From Aldrovandia affinis (taxonomy: Eukaryota; Chordata; Actinopteri; Notacanthiformes; Halosauridae): DNA of 64,000 nucleotides. Of this stretch, positions 16,101 through 27,785 are shown piece by piece. The notes under the pieces are model-generated. The model had not been told where the DNA came from. It worked only from the letters and a program-made list of their open reading frames with translations, and did not search any database. The stretch spans positions 7,524,154 through 7,588,153 of the forward strand of contig JAINUG010000015.1 in assembly GCA_029706075.1 (NCBI GenBank). The letters are read 5' to 3'. The number at the start of each line of letters is the position of its first letter. The stretch's first letter is position 1. The position numbers and the translations under genes are program-made.

Positions 16101-19100
16101 TTTGGCAACATAGGCACTGCCAACCTTCTTAAAATCCAGCAAAAATAAAATGATTAAATTGTGTATGTTTGTTCATTCACCTTTGTTTTGACAATGCATT
16201 CCCTGCATGGTGTAAATGTTTTTTTGTAATATAAATGCAACATTTGCAGTCAATTGGGTTGTGAGGATAACCAATGCCTACCCAAACACACACTTCACTG
16301 CATATTAATGCTCATAGACATGGAACAGCTGCCAATCTGGTAATCATGTATGCCATTTGCTGACTTTATTTCCATGGCTCATCTATAACATATGGTATTA
16401 CAGCATGTTTATGCATTGCTCCATCAGAGACCTCCAAAAACAGCTGTTGTTACCCCCGTTAATTCAACTGAACAAGGCAACTCTGTGCATAACACATCAT
16501 GTTTACATTACCTTCTGTAACCACATGTAAAATGTAAACACAAAACACATTTTGTAGGGGGTAAATTACAGTAATTCAACTGGCTTTGGTGGTCAGGTTC
16601 CCTGTTGGTGCACTTGTGGGACTGTTTGTTTGCTCATTCCACGTCTGTCTCTGCAGGTTTTGTCTTTCAGTAACATCAGTCAGCTGGGTTCTCTGGTCTC
16701 TGGGTTGGATGCCAACCTCTTCTACAGTGTCAGCACAGCGGAGCTGTCTCGGGCCTTGGACAGCGTACTCCTTCTGCACGCCACACACCTCACTCCAACA
16801 CAGCAGCATGCCATCATCAGCCGGGTACCAATTGGACACCCCCTACAGACATCTATTTACAGTGCCTTTTTTAAACATGCTAAAACCAATGTCTGAAGGG
16901 GCGGTTTTCTCGGTGACACATGGAGTAGTCTGTTGTGTTGTTGGCGGTGGTGGAGGTGCTCGACTCACTGCGGGGAGTGTTGTGACAGATGCTGACCATG
17001 GAGGGCAGAGAGGAGGTGTTGAAGAGGATCCGGGGGGTTCTCTTCAGTGAAGTGCCTCTCTCCGCCCTGCTGCAACTGCCCAGTCTGGAGACCGCCACCC
17101 TGGGGGACAAACAGCTGACCCGCAGCCAGGTATATAATGGGGAGTAGGTCTGGTGTGGGTTTTGAACAATGGCCTAAGCTGGCTGCCCAGCACAACAAGA
17201 AACACAATTAGTCTGCTGGGCTAAAGACCAAGGTCCCCACACTTCAGAAGTGTGCTTTCTCCATACTGTGAGAGTAACTCTCCAATAATAGCTTATCAAA
17301 ATTTGATTATGTGATGAATGACTGCTGATGAGATGATTATCTTTTAATTTATTCTCAGGCCATCTTCCTGTATGATTTCCTGTCTAAGAGGACTTCAGAT
17401 GTTGATTTAATGAGGTGAGATGGGAACAGACAGTGTGCTACTTTGGAGGTCCGTTTTGTGAGCTGAGTAGTGACTTCTGTCTGTTTTTCTATCTTTCGGT
17501 CTGTCTTTATTTTTCCAGCACTGGGCAGCTCTTGAAGGGCATCACATGTGACAGAATTCACAGGATGGATGACAACTTCCTCATTGAAAACTTCCCTATC
17601 TTTAACAGGAACGTCCATTTCCTCTCTCCTTTCCAGGTAACTTAGAACAATTAATCACTTCACAAGCTAGGATGCGTTATAAACATTTTCACATCTGCTA
17701 TAATGCTTGCTGGAGCCAAGATTGAACGCAAGATTTAGGAGAGTTAGCAGTTTACTTGTACACATTTTTAGTTTAGGACTACAGTAGGTGGTGTGCTGAT
17801 GATCTCTCTTCTGTGTTAGATGAACTGCTTGGCCTGGAGGTACTGGGATGTTATGGACTCACCCAACTCAACCATGCCCTCAATCCTGCTGTTAGCACTA
17901 CCGTGAGTGAGCCAAACGGAGCTATGTGCATGCGCAAGTGAATGGTTGCTCAGCTCGCAGGTCAAGTTAGCAGGTCTCAGTTGCCACCCATTGCCCTGTG
18001 TTGCAGCTCAGAAGTATGTGTCGTGTGTTGCTGATCCAACTCTCCTGTAGGGTGGAGTATGTGGACAACATGCCAAACTCGGCCTGCGACCGCTTCTTGT
18101 CTGCGCTGAGGGATGTGGATCTTGACCGCCTGAGTGTACACGCAGAGAAGCGAGAGGCTGTGATGAGGAAGGTGCTGCAATGTCTGGTGAGGACCTGAGT
18201 CTTTCTCTCAGCCTCAGTAGGCCACAGTTCTCTTCTTCAAGCATTTACTGTGTACACGAGTGAACCTCTTGAGTGTCTTACAGGCATTTGTACAGATAAA
18301 TTTATTTTGGGGAATTTTAAATCTGTATCTTGTGTCTCTCATTGTATTTTTTTGAAATACCTTACTACACTATTGCAGCTTTGAAGGTTTCCTCTGTCAA
18401 ACACACGTCAGAACAAATATTTGAAACTTACTGTATCCGCACCCCTTTTGAGGCATTAGTAGCAAGCTCTCTGTGAACAGAGTGTGTCTGCCATTTCAGA
18501 GTGAGGGGATTCGGGATGAGTATGATGTGGACCTCCTGGGGATGCTTCTGTGCCACCTGTCCCCTGCAGCCATCCGTGCCCGCCTGTCCCTGGCTGCTGT
18601 GCCTACTGCTCTCCAGCACCTGCGTGGCTGTGTCCGTCTGACCCGGGAGCAAAGAGCCTCAGTCAGGGGCAAGCTCCTGCGGCTCTATGGGTATGGACTG
18701 AGATACAGGCTGCATGATGCAGAGAGGACATTTCATTGAATGTATTTCTCTTAGTGTTTTAAGACACTACCTCAATTGCACAATTACAATTCAATCCATG
18801 CATTAACTGGGCGAGTGATGAAGCTATGGTAGTTGGGGTGCTTATCCATGTAAATGTTTGAAATAATTTCAGTGTTTTATGGGAATGTAAATGTGCTATA
18901 GTGGTAATGTTGCCATTAAATAGAGGAAAACCCTTTGTTTCTTAGCAACTGCTCTGTTCAGACCTCTGTGGATGTTATCTGTGGTTTGTGTTGGCATTCA
19001 CCTCCCATGCTGATCTATTGTTTGTGTGTGGGGTGGTTCAGACCTCCCAGGGAGTGGACTGCAGGGCTGACCCAGGACATGGGACCCCTGGTCACAATGC

Positions 19101-22100
19101 TTTCCAGAGAAGAAATACTGGTCTTAGCCAATAAGGTATGTCCACTGCAGCTACCAGTATACCACATTTCTGTGTTGGAGAACTTGAGAATAGTGGTAGG
19201 GTAAAACAAGACACAAAGTTAATGAATGTTTAATTGTGTTATAAGGTCAATCTCTGTTAGTTAATGGCATTCTTCGGCTGTCCTTTTTTGAAAGCATCCA
19301 GAAGAAGTTTTGCCCCTGGTGATGCAGGCTGGGAGGACTCCTTTGCCAGAGGACTTCCTGGCTGCCATTTTTGAGGTGGTGCGTGGGGCTGGAAACTGGT
19401 CCAGCCCAGGCTCAGAGACTGGTGAGAAATATGGAGAGAAAGATAAATTGTGTGTGTGTGTACTAAACTCCTCATATGTAAATGAATGAGAGTCCCACAT
19501 GGCGCTTTTACGTACTGATTGAATTGTTTAGTGTAGGAGTGTATCACAAACTCCACCGTCACTGTGCTTGACTATTGTTGCACACACTTGGCCATCTGCC
19601 CTAAGCTGCCCATGACTTCATGAACTGATAACTGGTTTTATGATCTCACTCAACCACATCTACCCTGAAGTGTATTGCTGTCAGACAGTGTACGCTAGTG
19701 TCTGCCATTCTGGCTTGAAAATCTACACTGGCAAAGGCTTAAATTGTAAGGCTCAATGCCGTTTAAGGTATTAATTGTGTTTTACACTCCAAGGAAATGT
19801 AAAGCCTTCCACAGATCCTGTAATCCATTTTATAATTCTATTCTGCAGACTGCCATTTGACCAGAGCGCCCTCTGCTGATGAAATCAGAAAGTTGTCACA
19901 AGCCAATGTCTTCTGGTCTGCTGAGGAGTTGCAGTGCATTAGCAATGACACCTTCACACAGACGGCAGAGCTGCTGGGCTCAGTGGAGGGGTACAGCCTG
20001 ACCCAGCTCATGGCCTTGAAGACTCAGGCCAAACAGGTTTGGTCTTGAGCATTCTGATGTGGTTATTAACAAAGCCGCAGAAACAAGAGTCTGTAATTGT
20101 GCCTGTTCAAGTGTCTTGATATCTATAAAATACAAAAGATTTTTATGTAATTTCCCCCCCCCCCAATTCAACTTAATGTAATGACATGCCCTTCCCTGTT
20201 CTGTCAGGCCTGGGGTCCACTGTCTACCTGGAGGAGCTACCATGTAATCACTCTGGGTTCCATTGCTCTGGCCTTAACAGAGGAGGACATTAAAGAGCTG
20301 GACCTCAGCTCCATTGACACTATGACTGCTCTCAGTCAGCAGAGGAGCTGGACACCACAGCAGGTAATGAGCAGGCACACTGAACATGCAATTATACCAC
20401 CTCAGTCAGTTCACACGGCATACACAGAGATGCCTGCAAGCTGCTGTGTCACACCTCTTTTCCCCAGAGGATAAATACCCTCTCAAACTTTCATGGGATC
20501 CCGTAGCTGTCTCGTTGATACTACGAATCTGTTTGAATGTGTGCCACTCCTTCAGACTCAGTTTGAATCTCCTTTTCTGCTTCAGATGAGGAGCCTGCTG
20601 TATCGTTTCTTGGAGGCATCTGGACTCAGTCTGAGGGAGCTGCGGGGGTCAGACCTGGCTGGGCTGGGGGTGCTGTTTTGTGGGGTGGAACACAACCAGG
20701 TCCAGAAAATCAGTCCTGAAGCCTACAGGTCAGTGTGCCCTGTTCAGGGCAAGGGCTTTGAGCTGTTGTGCTACACTGCAGTCTAAATAGCATGATACAG
20801 TTCTAACATTTCAAGCTTCATCAAGAGCGGTGTGTGTGTCTGTGGGCGTGTGTGTGGGTGTCAGTGCCATCTGTCCTATTTGCATGATTAAGCATCTCCC
20901 ATGGATCCATGTTTGCAGTTCTACGGCAGGCCGGATTGGCACCCTGCCCTGCACCCTGTCAGTCCTGCATGAGCTGAAAAAGACAGCAGAGGAGGTTTTT
21001 GGGATAGCTGGGGCCTGGAACAGCTCTGTGCTGCAAGAGGTGGGCGTGGTGGCAGGTGGGAGACATTTTTCAAATACCTTACTGTGCCACTGTATACTTC
21101 ATATACAAAACACAAAGTGGCCCTCAACGCTTGCCCCAGGTTAACCCTTTGTCTTTCTGTGGAATACTTTATTCGAATATGGAAAACAGCAGACAGAATG
21201 CATTTTGTCTGAGAAAGTTGCTTAACCACCCTGGAGATTTTGTATTGAATTATCTGGAAATTTACACATCCGAACAAACATTAATGAAAGGATTATTTTG
21301 CATTTCAACACTTCATTGACTGAATGCTATGGCCTACGTCATATGTACAGACAACTGCCAAAATAAATCAAACACCAACATAATGTGTCTTAATAGGATG
21401 TTCGGCCACCACGAGCCGCCAGATCAGCTTCAATGCGTCTTGACATAGATTCTACAAGTGTCTGGAACTCTATTGGAGGCATGCAACACCATTCTTCCAT
21501 GAGAAATTCCATCATTTGGTGTTTTGTTGTTGATGGTGGTGGAAAACAACGCTGCTCCAGAATCTGGCAGGTGTTCAATTGGGTTGAGATCTGGTGACTG
21601 GGACTGCCATGGCATATGGGTTACATTGTTTCATGCTCATCAAACCATTCAGTGACCACTTATGCCCTGTGTATGGAGCATTGTCATCCTGGAAGAGACC
21701 ACTCCCATCAGGATAGAAACACTTCACCAAGGCCTCCTGCGTGGTCTAGTGGTTTCAACGTCCGACGCTGGCCACGGCAACCGGGGTTCGATTCCCCGTC
21801 GCGCCAGAGTCGGCTCTGGCCGGGAGTGCCACCGGGGCGGCAATTGGCTGTCCACCCCAGGGAGGGGGGAGGGAAGCCGACACAGTTCGCTGCGTACAGG
21901 AGTGGTTCTGGGGTGCCGGAATTACAGTTGACAGCACGACGAGTACTGTCTCGGAGGAGGCAGTGCTTCACCATTGTCACTGCCGGTCACAGGGCTATGG
22001 CAAACTATGAGGGAGGGTACTGAAATAAGACTAGCGGGAGTAATTGGCTACCAAATTGGGAGAAAAACAGGATTTAAAAAAAGAAACGCTTCACCATAAG

Positions 22101-23373
22101 ATGAAAGTGATCATACAGAATGGCTTTGTATTTATTGCCATTTACCTTGCCTCTAAGGGGTTGAGTATACCTCAAAGGTTGGAAAATGCACCCCACCAGA
22201 ACCCTTAATTTACTCAAATGTTTCCTTTATTTTGGCAGTTACATGTACCTACCTTTGATCTTGGATGTCCTGTAGAATTATAAAACCATTGTCCGTAGCT
22301 ATCGTTAATTGTATGGATGATGGCGACTAATACTGAAAGAGAAAGTAACCGTTTTGCTCTTGTCATGTTGCAGTTGTATATCGCAGTTGTATACAGCCCA
22401 TATTAGGGCTCTGTGTTTGATTGACAGCTGGCATGAGTACTGAGGAGATGAGAAACCTAAGTCCAGAGATGATGCCTTACCTGCAGCCCCAGGCTATTGC
22501 TGCAATCCCCTGTGAGATCCTTGGGGTGAGTGTGGTTAAAGGCAGGTGCTCTGAATGTGATATTGGGGCATATGGGCTTATTTGCCTTGGGGAATTGGAC
22601 TCAAGTGATGTGTATTGCTTTACTGACAGTGTAAATCCTACATATTGAAAATCTCCCTCAATTATATATAAGCAAGCCATCATTTCACACATTATCTATT
22701 CTTAAAACCAACTTTGGTGCCTTGCCATCATTTGATGGCCATACTTGGCATGGGAAAAGTTACACGATATTGTAACTGCTGCCTCAGATGGTTTGTTTTG
22801 AAACATGACCAAGGTGATGAGTATAGTCAATTCATCATTTCTCCATAACAGCAGTTCTCTCGGGAACAACTGCAGAGCTTGGGCCCAGAGAACGCAGTGG
22901 CAGTGACATCATTGCAGTGCACCCAACTGAGTGATGAGCAGCTGTGGGGCCTCCAAGCAGCCAGAGACGGCCTGAGAGAAGGCCTCTTCAGCCACATCCA
23001 CCCTACTGTCACCTTCAACATGGGCACTACCACAGTCAGCTCTGGTATCTACCCATTTTCCCTGGCAAACTTTTAAAAAGTATTTGATCTCTCAGTACAG
23101 GCTAAGGTACAGTGCTATGCCTGTGTGCTTGGGTGGTGGGGGTGTGATTTTAATGATGATAACAACGAAGAGCACAAAATCTCTCGTTTCAAGGTTATGA
23201 CCGAGCTGTCTATATCAGTGCACTTAAATAATTCACAGCTAACCCTGAAATTCCTCTCTTCTGCCCCCCCATCTGTTACAACTCCCCATTGTGCTTTGTT
23301 TGCAGGCATGTGTCTCCATTCCAGGAGTGGGCTGTGGGTGTTGGCCATTTATTTTTCCATCCTTGGAGAATAG
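10175..23373 (+). CDS. otoa: Otoancorin (28 exons; start Met not located)
   Basis: Exons: 10175-10247, 10391-10419, 10531-10561, 10696-10723, 10892-10973, 11441-11569, 11824-12056, 12575-12678, 12785-12885, 13658-13797, 14995-15118, 15387-15602, 16657-16824, 16989-17129, 17359-17414, 17519-17636, 17820-17902, 18051-18186, 18500-18690, 19042-19135, 19295-19421, 19849-20036, 20208-20363, 20586-20728, 20919-21055, 22428-22525, 22855-23044, 23306-23373 (TAG). They sum to 3,384 nt (1,127 aa), with phase conserved throughout. Otoancorin attaches inner-ear acellular gels to sensory epithelium; human loss causes DFNB22 deafness. Recognisable blocks are [45 protein letters not shown] and [14 protein letters not shown]. 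Exon 1 encodes a signal-peptide core ([11 protein letters not shown]). Exon 28 encodes a hydrophobic tail ([13 protein letters not shown]) fitting a GPI signal. Exon 1 opens at an acceptor-like CAG with no in-frame ATG and an upstream stop, so the start codon is probably in an unseen upstream exon. Confidence 0.93.
10743..10772. repeat. 13-bp inverted repeat in otoa intron 4
   Basis: TTACTACATTAGT and its perfect reverse complement are separated by four bases, so the sequence could form a short hairpin 20 nt after exon 4. No function is known. Confidence 0.7.
11757..11823 (+). repeat. Tandem repeats at the otoa exon 7 acceptor
   Basis: A unit of about 33 bp related to TGTACTGATGAACATAGACA, ending in TTCCAG, occurs immediately upstream of exon 7. 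Exon 7 itself opens with a third related copy (ACTTTGCTGATCAACATAGA). Three CAG acceptor candidates result, at 11757-11759, 11788-11790 and 11821-11823. The last gives the best match to otoancorin. The middle one would add 11 in-frame residues without a stop. Confidence 0.75.
12991..13357 (+). mobile_element. tRNA-derived SINE (family B) in otoa intron 9
   Basis: Flanked by a target-site duplication AAGAAACAAAATGCT at 12976-12990 and 13358-13372. It contains a B-box-like GGATTCAATTCCCC, the family-specific GCAATTGGCTGTCCGCCCCA, a GGAGGAGGTGGTGC segment, and a poly-A-rich 3' end. Related copies lie at 21730-22081, 38745-39109 and 40263-40449. Confidence 0.88.
14372..14922 (+). mobile_element. 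Internally deleted Tc1-like transposon
   Basis: Terminal inverted repeats of about 28 bp (5' arm CACTACCGTTCAAAAGTTTG; 3' arm is its reverse complement with few changes) lie between TA dinucleotides at 14370-14371 and 14923-14924. Only the C-terminal part of a DDE transposase remains, containing [10 protein letters not shown] and [20 protein letters not shown] full element would be about three times longer, so the N-terminal half was deleted. It lies in otoa intron 10 and is non-autonomous. Confidence 0.92.
15780..15931 (+). mobile_element. tRNA-derived SINE (family A, L2-type tail)
   Basis: The tRNA-like head has an A box (GTAGCTCAGTAGG) and a decayed B box (GGGTTCACACTGG). The 3' tail TTTGGATAAAAGTGTCTGCT is the stem-loop shared with L2-clade LINEs such as eel UnaL2. 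A direct repeat TTACAATTGG flanks it at 15770-15779 and 15932-15941. It sits in otoa intron 12. Confidence 0.9.
21348..22245 (-). mobile_element. Tc1-like transposon remnant carrying a SINE
   Basis: Terminal repeats are CAGACAACTGCCAAAATAAA and the reverse complement TTTATTTTGGCAGTTACATG, bounded by TA at 21346-21347 and 22246-22247. Transposase fragments read on the minus strand, including [11 protein letters not shown], the C-terminal [20 protein letters not shown], and [12 protein letters not shown] across a frameshift. The ~550 bp of Tc1 sequence is well short of full length, so it is internally deleted. A family B SINE interrupts it at 21730-22081. It lies in otoa intron 25, and a second copy of the same family is at 45411-45683. 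Confidence 0.9.
21730..22081 (+). mobile_element. tRNA-derived SINE (family B) nested in Tc1
   Basis: The best-preserved family B copy in the window. The tRNA-like head has an A box (GTGGTCTAGTGG) and B box (GGGGTTCGATTCCCC), followed by the family body GCAATTGGCTGTCCACCCCA and an A-rich 3' end. A target-site duplication AGAAACRCTTCACCA flanks it at 21715-21729 and 22082-22096. Confidence 0.93.
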
Positions 23374-23453
23374 CAATTATAGCAGGACTTCCACAAATTA
23401 TTTTCTGCTACTGGGTACAGACACAAAACATATGTAAGAGCAGATTTCCTCCA

Positions 23454-23459
23454 AATAAA
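23454..23459 (+). promoter_or_regulatory. Candidate otoa polyadenylation signal
   Basis: AATAAA lies 81 bases after the exon 28 stop codon and is followed at 23482 by a second AATAAA. Either could end the otoa transcript with a short 3' UTR. Confidence 0.55.
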
Positions 23460-25065
23460 AAAACAACATAAAAAGCTGAGGAATAAAAGGCTGCATTTTA
23501 ATGGATGCTGCGTGCGCAGTATATCCTGCAAGTTTAATAACTACATTTATAATAAGCAAAAGCAAAGTTTACCTTGGCACAGTACTAAATGCATTCCAGA
23601 CTGTAGGCATGCAATTCCAAAATTGCATGCCTTGATGACCTGTTTTCATGGCCTGTTCTCTTTCTTATGTTCTTAAATACATTGATGCTTATCCAATAGA
23701 GTGGCCCCACGGACAGCACAACTGCAGCACAACTGGTCGGTTTGATAGGGTCTGCCCAGTGTGAACAGACCTAACACATGAATGTCATGTTAATAATGGT
23801 TATTTTCATACTGTTAGCTGCTTGCTCATTATCCAGTAAATCTATGAACATGTATGAACATCTGTTAAAGTGTTATAATGGCAGATAGTGTAGTATGCCT
23901 AAAGTCTACTTTGTGCGATGATCATCAGTGGAACTAAATATTGAAAACATAAATGCTTAGGTATATTTTTTCAAAATATCTAAACTTGTTTTGACAAAAT
24001 GTCTTTGTAGGTGGTTTACTCAATGGGGGCCAGGTGTTCTGCGATGTACAAGTCCTAATGGATTTCAGTGCATTTAGTTTTGTGGTAGTTTGGTGAATCA
24101 CTGACACCAATTATTCTGGATTCTGGTTTTATTTTGTACAGTAATAGGCTACACGATGTGACATTGATAGGCAACTCACTTATTCTCTACGTTTTCTATG
24201 CAACTTACACAAAGAAGGCTGGAATTCTCCTAAATTAAGTGAATCCACAGGTTAAGATGGTGGAGAATCTGTGAAATTGTGTGGTCAAATACAAGTGAGT
24301 TATGCATATACAAATGTCATTATTTCCTGCAAATTCTTCTAACTAAAATTATATTGGTAATATGTTTTCTAAACTGTATATTCCGTTCAATAATAGATGG
24401 TTACTGGAGGATAAATTATGGAGGAATAAATTATATTACAAACCTGTTTCATGCTGTTTGCCAGTCTCAAGCTTTCCAAGGAGTAGATGCACAATTGTGA
24501 AAGTTTCTCATGTTTCCAATGCCTGATTCCAATAGAATGTCAAATATGAAATGTAAAAGAAAAAATGCTTGATAACGCCATTCCAGAATTAGTCAGACCA
24601 GAATGGTCACACCTACTGAAGTTAGAAGATGGAAAAGAAAGAATGGTATTATGTAGCTACAGTGTTATAGCCCAGCAGAGTACATGCATAAGATACACTC
24701 CAAATACAGAGGTGTACAACCAAAATGAACAGAAACGCAATTAAAGTAAATAACAGACAGCCAGGTGTCTGAAAGAACAATGCAAATGCCTGATGTGAGT
24801 CCTTTCGGTGAAAAAAGTTCAAAGCACTGATGGATGTTCTCGGATTTCCTTCCTTCAGTATTTGCGATGGCACTATTCTGATTCCCCATTATGGTACAGT
24901 GGTCTGCTCGGTGCCTAGGCTGAAATACAGCGCTCTCATTTTCGTTTTCTATTGGCCAGGTTTCAGATCAGTGTATTTTCATTGTAATATCTTATTCTAT
25001 GTTCATGACTCCAGTGTTACAATGACACGTTGCCAGACTGTCCAATTTCAAACTTTGTGTATGTA

Positions 25066-25566
25066 CAGTGCTGTGCAAAAGTCTTAGGCCACCCAAGAAA
25101 ATGTTTGAAGTTATGTTTAAAGCTATTTATCTGGGCAGTGTTTATATGCTTGGAAAAACACGATATAACATTAGAATAAATACAAATAAACATTTAATAC
25201 AATAAAAAAATATGATTTTATTGCATTTTCCAAAAAGTTATTGAGATCTTGTGATATCCTCCTTGAGGAACACACAGTATTAAATTGGCCACCTCAGAGC
25301 CCCGACCTCAACATAATTGAAGCTGTATGGGATTACTTGGACAGGGAAAAGAACAAAAAGCAGCCAAAAGTCAAAAGAAGAGTTATGACAAATCCTGTAA
25401 GAAGCTTGGAAGAATTTACCACAGGACTATTTAACAAAAATTACACAACAGTCTACCAAAGCTAAGGGAGGCCTTGTTTTTCGTTTTTGTTACTTTTCAT
25501 CAATGTTATATTGTGTTTTTTCGATCAAATAAACACTTACACTGCACTGACTTTTGCACAATACTG
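25066..25566 (+). mobile_element. Internally deleted Tc1-like transposon
   Basis: Terminal repeats start CAGTGCTGTGCAAAAGTCTT and end with the imperfect reverse complement GACTTTTGCACAATACTG, bounded by TA at 25064-25065 and 25567-25568. The only coding remnant is the transposase C-terminus, with WPPQSPDLNIIEAVWDYLD. It is a different Tc1 subfamily from the copy at 14372. Confidence 0.9.
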
Positions 25567-25907
25567 TATTATCTTATGGAAACATCTGAATATTATGACA
25601 TGTTAGTACATACATATCTGATACTTAATTAGCTGTTCCGTCAACATTCATTCAATAGAATTGTAATCTAATAGTGCTCTGTAACACACACTCAGTTCCT
25701 TTTCCCCAGCTGTTTCCTGGAATGTGTTGAAATGCACTGTACAGTGACATGATAACTGTTACATGATAATATATATCACAGAAGACGTTATCAGATTGTT
25801 TCCTCCTTGATTTGGGATATTATAGGAGAGTTTTGGGGAATCCATATGTCATACGTACTTGAAACCAACAGGCACATCTAGCCAACTCAATTCCAAGCCA
25901 TATCAGA

Positions 25908-26138
25908 GGTGCAGCTACAGTCGGCTCTTTTAAATCGGGTCTTAAGACGTATTTGTTTTCGTTTGCCTATTCCTCCTAGTTTGGAATTTTAGCTGATTCA
26001 GATTTATTGAATTATTTATTTTAATTTTATTTTATTGAATTATTATTTTAATTTTATTTTTCTCTTTGTAAAGCACCCTGGGTTGTTAGCAAGAAGAGCG
26101 CTATTTAAGAGCTTTTTGTATTGTATTGTATTGTAACT
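25908..26138 (+). mobile_element. L2-like LINE 3'-end fragment
   Basis: Encodes the typical C-terminal stretch of fish L2-type ORF2, SFKSGLKTYLFSFAYSS, followed by a stop. An AT-rich 3' UTR ends AAAGCACCCTGGGTTGTTAG and a short TTGTA repeat at 26117-26136. It is severely 5'-truncated. Confidence 0.7.
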
Positions 26139-27589
26139 ATCTACCAAGATCGTTCAGGATGCACATCCGGAATTCAATGGTCTCGTCATTTTCCCCTCGA
26201 GCCAGATTCCATTTAGGAACAAGGAAGACCGAAAAATGGCGCACTCTATTCGACATTATAGCTGGATAGGTACGAAACCACCAAGGTGACTTCATTAATA
26301 GACCATGTTTAAAAAACGGGACCTTAAATTAAGTGAAATGGTTTTAGCTACAACTTTCGCTCCACACGACCTCCCAGAACAGGAATCTACTATTTCTCTC
26401 GAGTTGTGATTGGGCTCTTAGCAAAGCGCCGTTTTATGGCGTCACGCTCTAGTTAAAGGCATATAGGGATAACTATTCGAGTCGACCGAGTAAAAAAGAA
26501 AAAACTGAAATATGGAGAGGTGCATTATTGCATTAGAGCCGTTAAATTAAATTGACGTTTGAACCATTAATGCTTGTGTTTGCTCAGTTGCTACAGACAA
26601 TATTACAGGTATATACATATTGTTATATATATATATAAAATTATTATTAATATTATAATTAATATATATTTTAATATTGTATACATATTGTTACATAATA
26701 GACAATTACAAATACAAATACAGACAATATTACATAATAATACAGGTCAATATTCCAAGGCTCACAACACCTAACAAAAGAGGAAAATCATCAATTTGCA
26801 TTAAAACATGCATTGATTCAATGATGCCTATTCAAATTAAATGCATATGATCAGTTACACTCTTTATTCGTTGTATCAACATATAGCCTTATAGCATCAA
26901 TTCAGTATTACTGAATGCCTTCAGCCCTTTAATGTTCATTGTGGTTACACAACTGTACACATTTCTTTAAAAACATTGCCACCTGCTGTCATTTTCTTCT
27001 ATGCCTATATTCCCTATATGCAATAGGGAGAGTTAAATCATGTTTTAATGATGAACCATCAGATCATTTTGGTATAAATATTCGTAATCAAAAATCTAAA
27101 ATTCTGTGGATTCAAGTGTAAACTCAGGCAACCATGTACTCTGTCTATAATAGGCTCTAATATGGCAGTAGCTGTCCTCACAGTAGCTACATGCTCAATA
27201 AAAATTAAAATCACTTTGGAGTCGTGAACAGTTCTCCCTGAAATTAGGATATAATATGTCTATGATATTCCAATAGAAGCAGCAACGTTCTAATGCATCA
27301 TTTGACTTCAATCTAAACACATTTATTGTAGATATATCATAACTTTTGTTTGGTGAATGTCATGGCAAAATAATGTATATCTTTGTCATACCATTAAAGT
27401 GTATTTAGTTGATAATGTTTGTCAATCCTAGATTATTTATCTCAATTGGTGTAGGCTACGTTTAATCCATCCAGTTAGTGGAGAATTCTAGAGATTTTAC
27501 TCCCAGTCCCTTTAACGGGCGTGGCAAGCGTCGTTCTTGCTGCTGGCTCCAGTCTTTTCCCAGCTTGCATTGTGAGTTAATATTTTTGG

Positions 27590-27609
27590 CCACGTCCCCG
27601 GGCCACGTC
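27590..27609 (+). promoter_or_regulatory. Paired CCACGTC motifs upstream of kdelr2
   Basis: Two copies of CCACGTC (27590-27596 and 27603-27609), 13 bp apart, lie 180-200 bp before the kdelr2 start codon in a CpG-rich stretch. CCACGTC is the reverse complement of the GACGTGG core of the UPR element bound by XBP1/ATF6. UPR control of KDEL receptors makes this plausible, but binding here is an inference. Confidence 0.4.
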
Positions 27610-27785
27610 GCGCTTTACTCGCCATTTTCAACCAGCTCAAAGAAAACGTTGATAACTGTAGCCGGTCCAGAAAGATCGCACAACATATTTTAGCACTACG
27701 TTAAACGAGTGAGGGACACGCGTGGTCGTAACTCCATCTTCGTCTGTGGTGACCGAGGGTACCGGCCTCTCCAGCCAGCAACAGT

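Larger units (their letters stand above)
23460..27480. other. AT-rich spacer between otoa and kdelr2
   Basis: No coding exon was recognised on either strand. It contains a Tc1 remnant (25066-25566), a LINE 3' end (25908-26138) and an AT-rich tract at 26590-26760 with imperfect repeats of ACATATTGTTA. The remainder shows no structure I can name. Confidence 0.5.

Noticed and set aside
23045..23076. otoa ending at TAA 23074 as the main form
   Set aside because: The spliced alternative gives a hydrophobic GPI-type tail in correct phase that aligns with the mammalian C-terminus, so it is preferred. Read-through is kept only as a possible variant.
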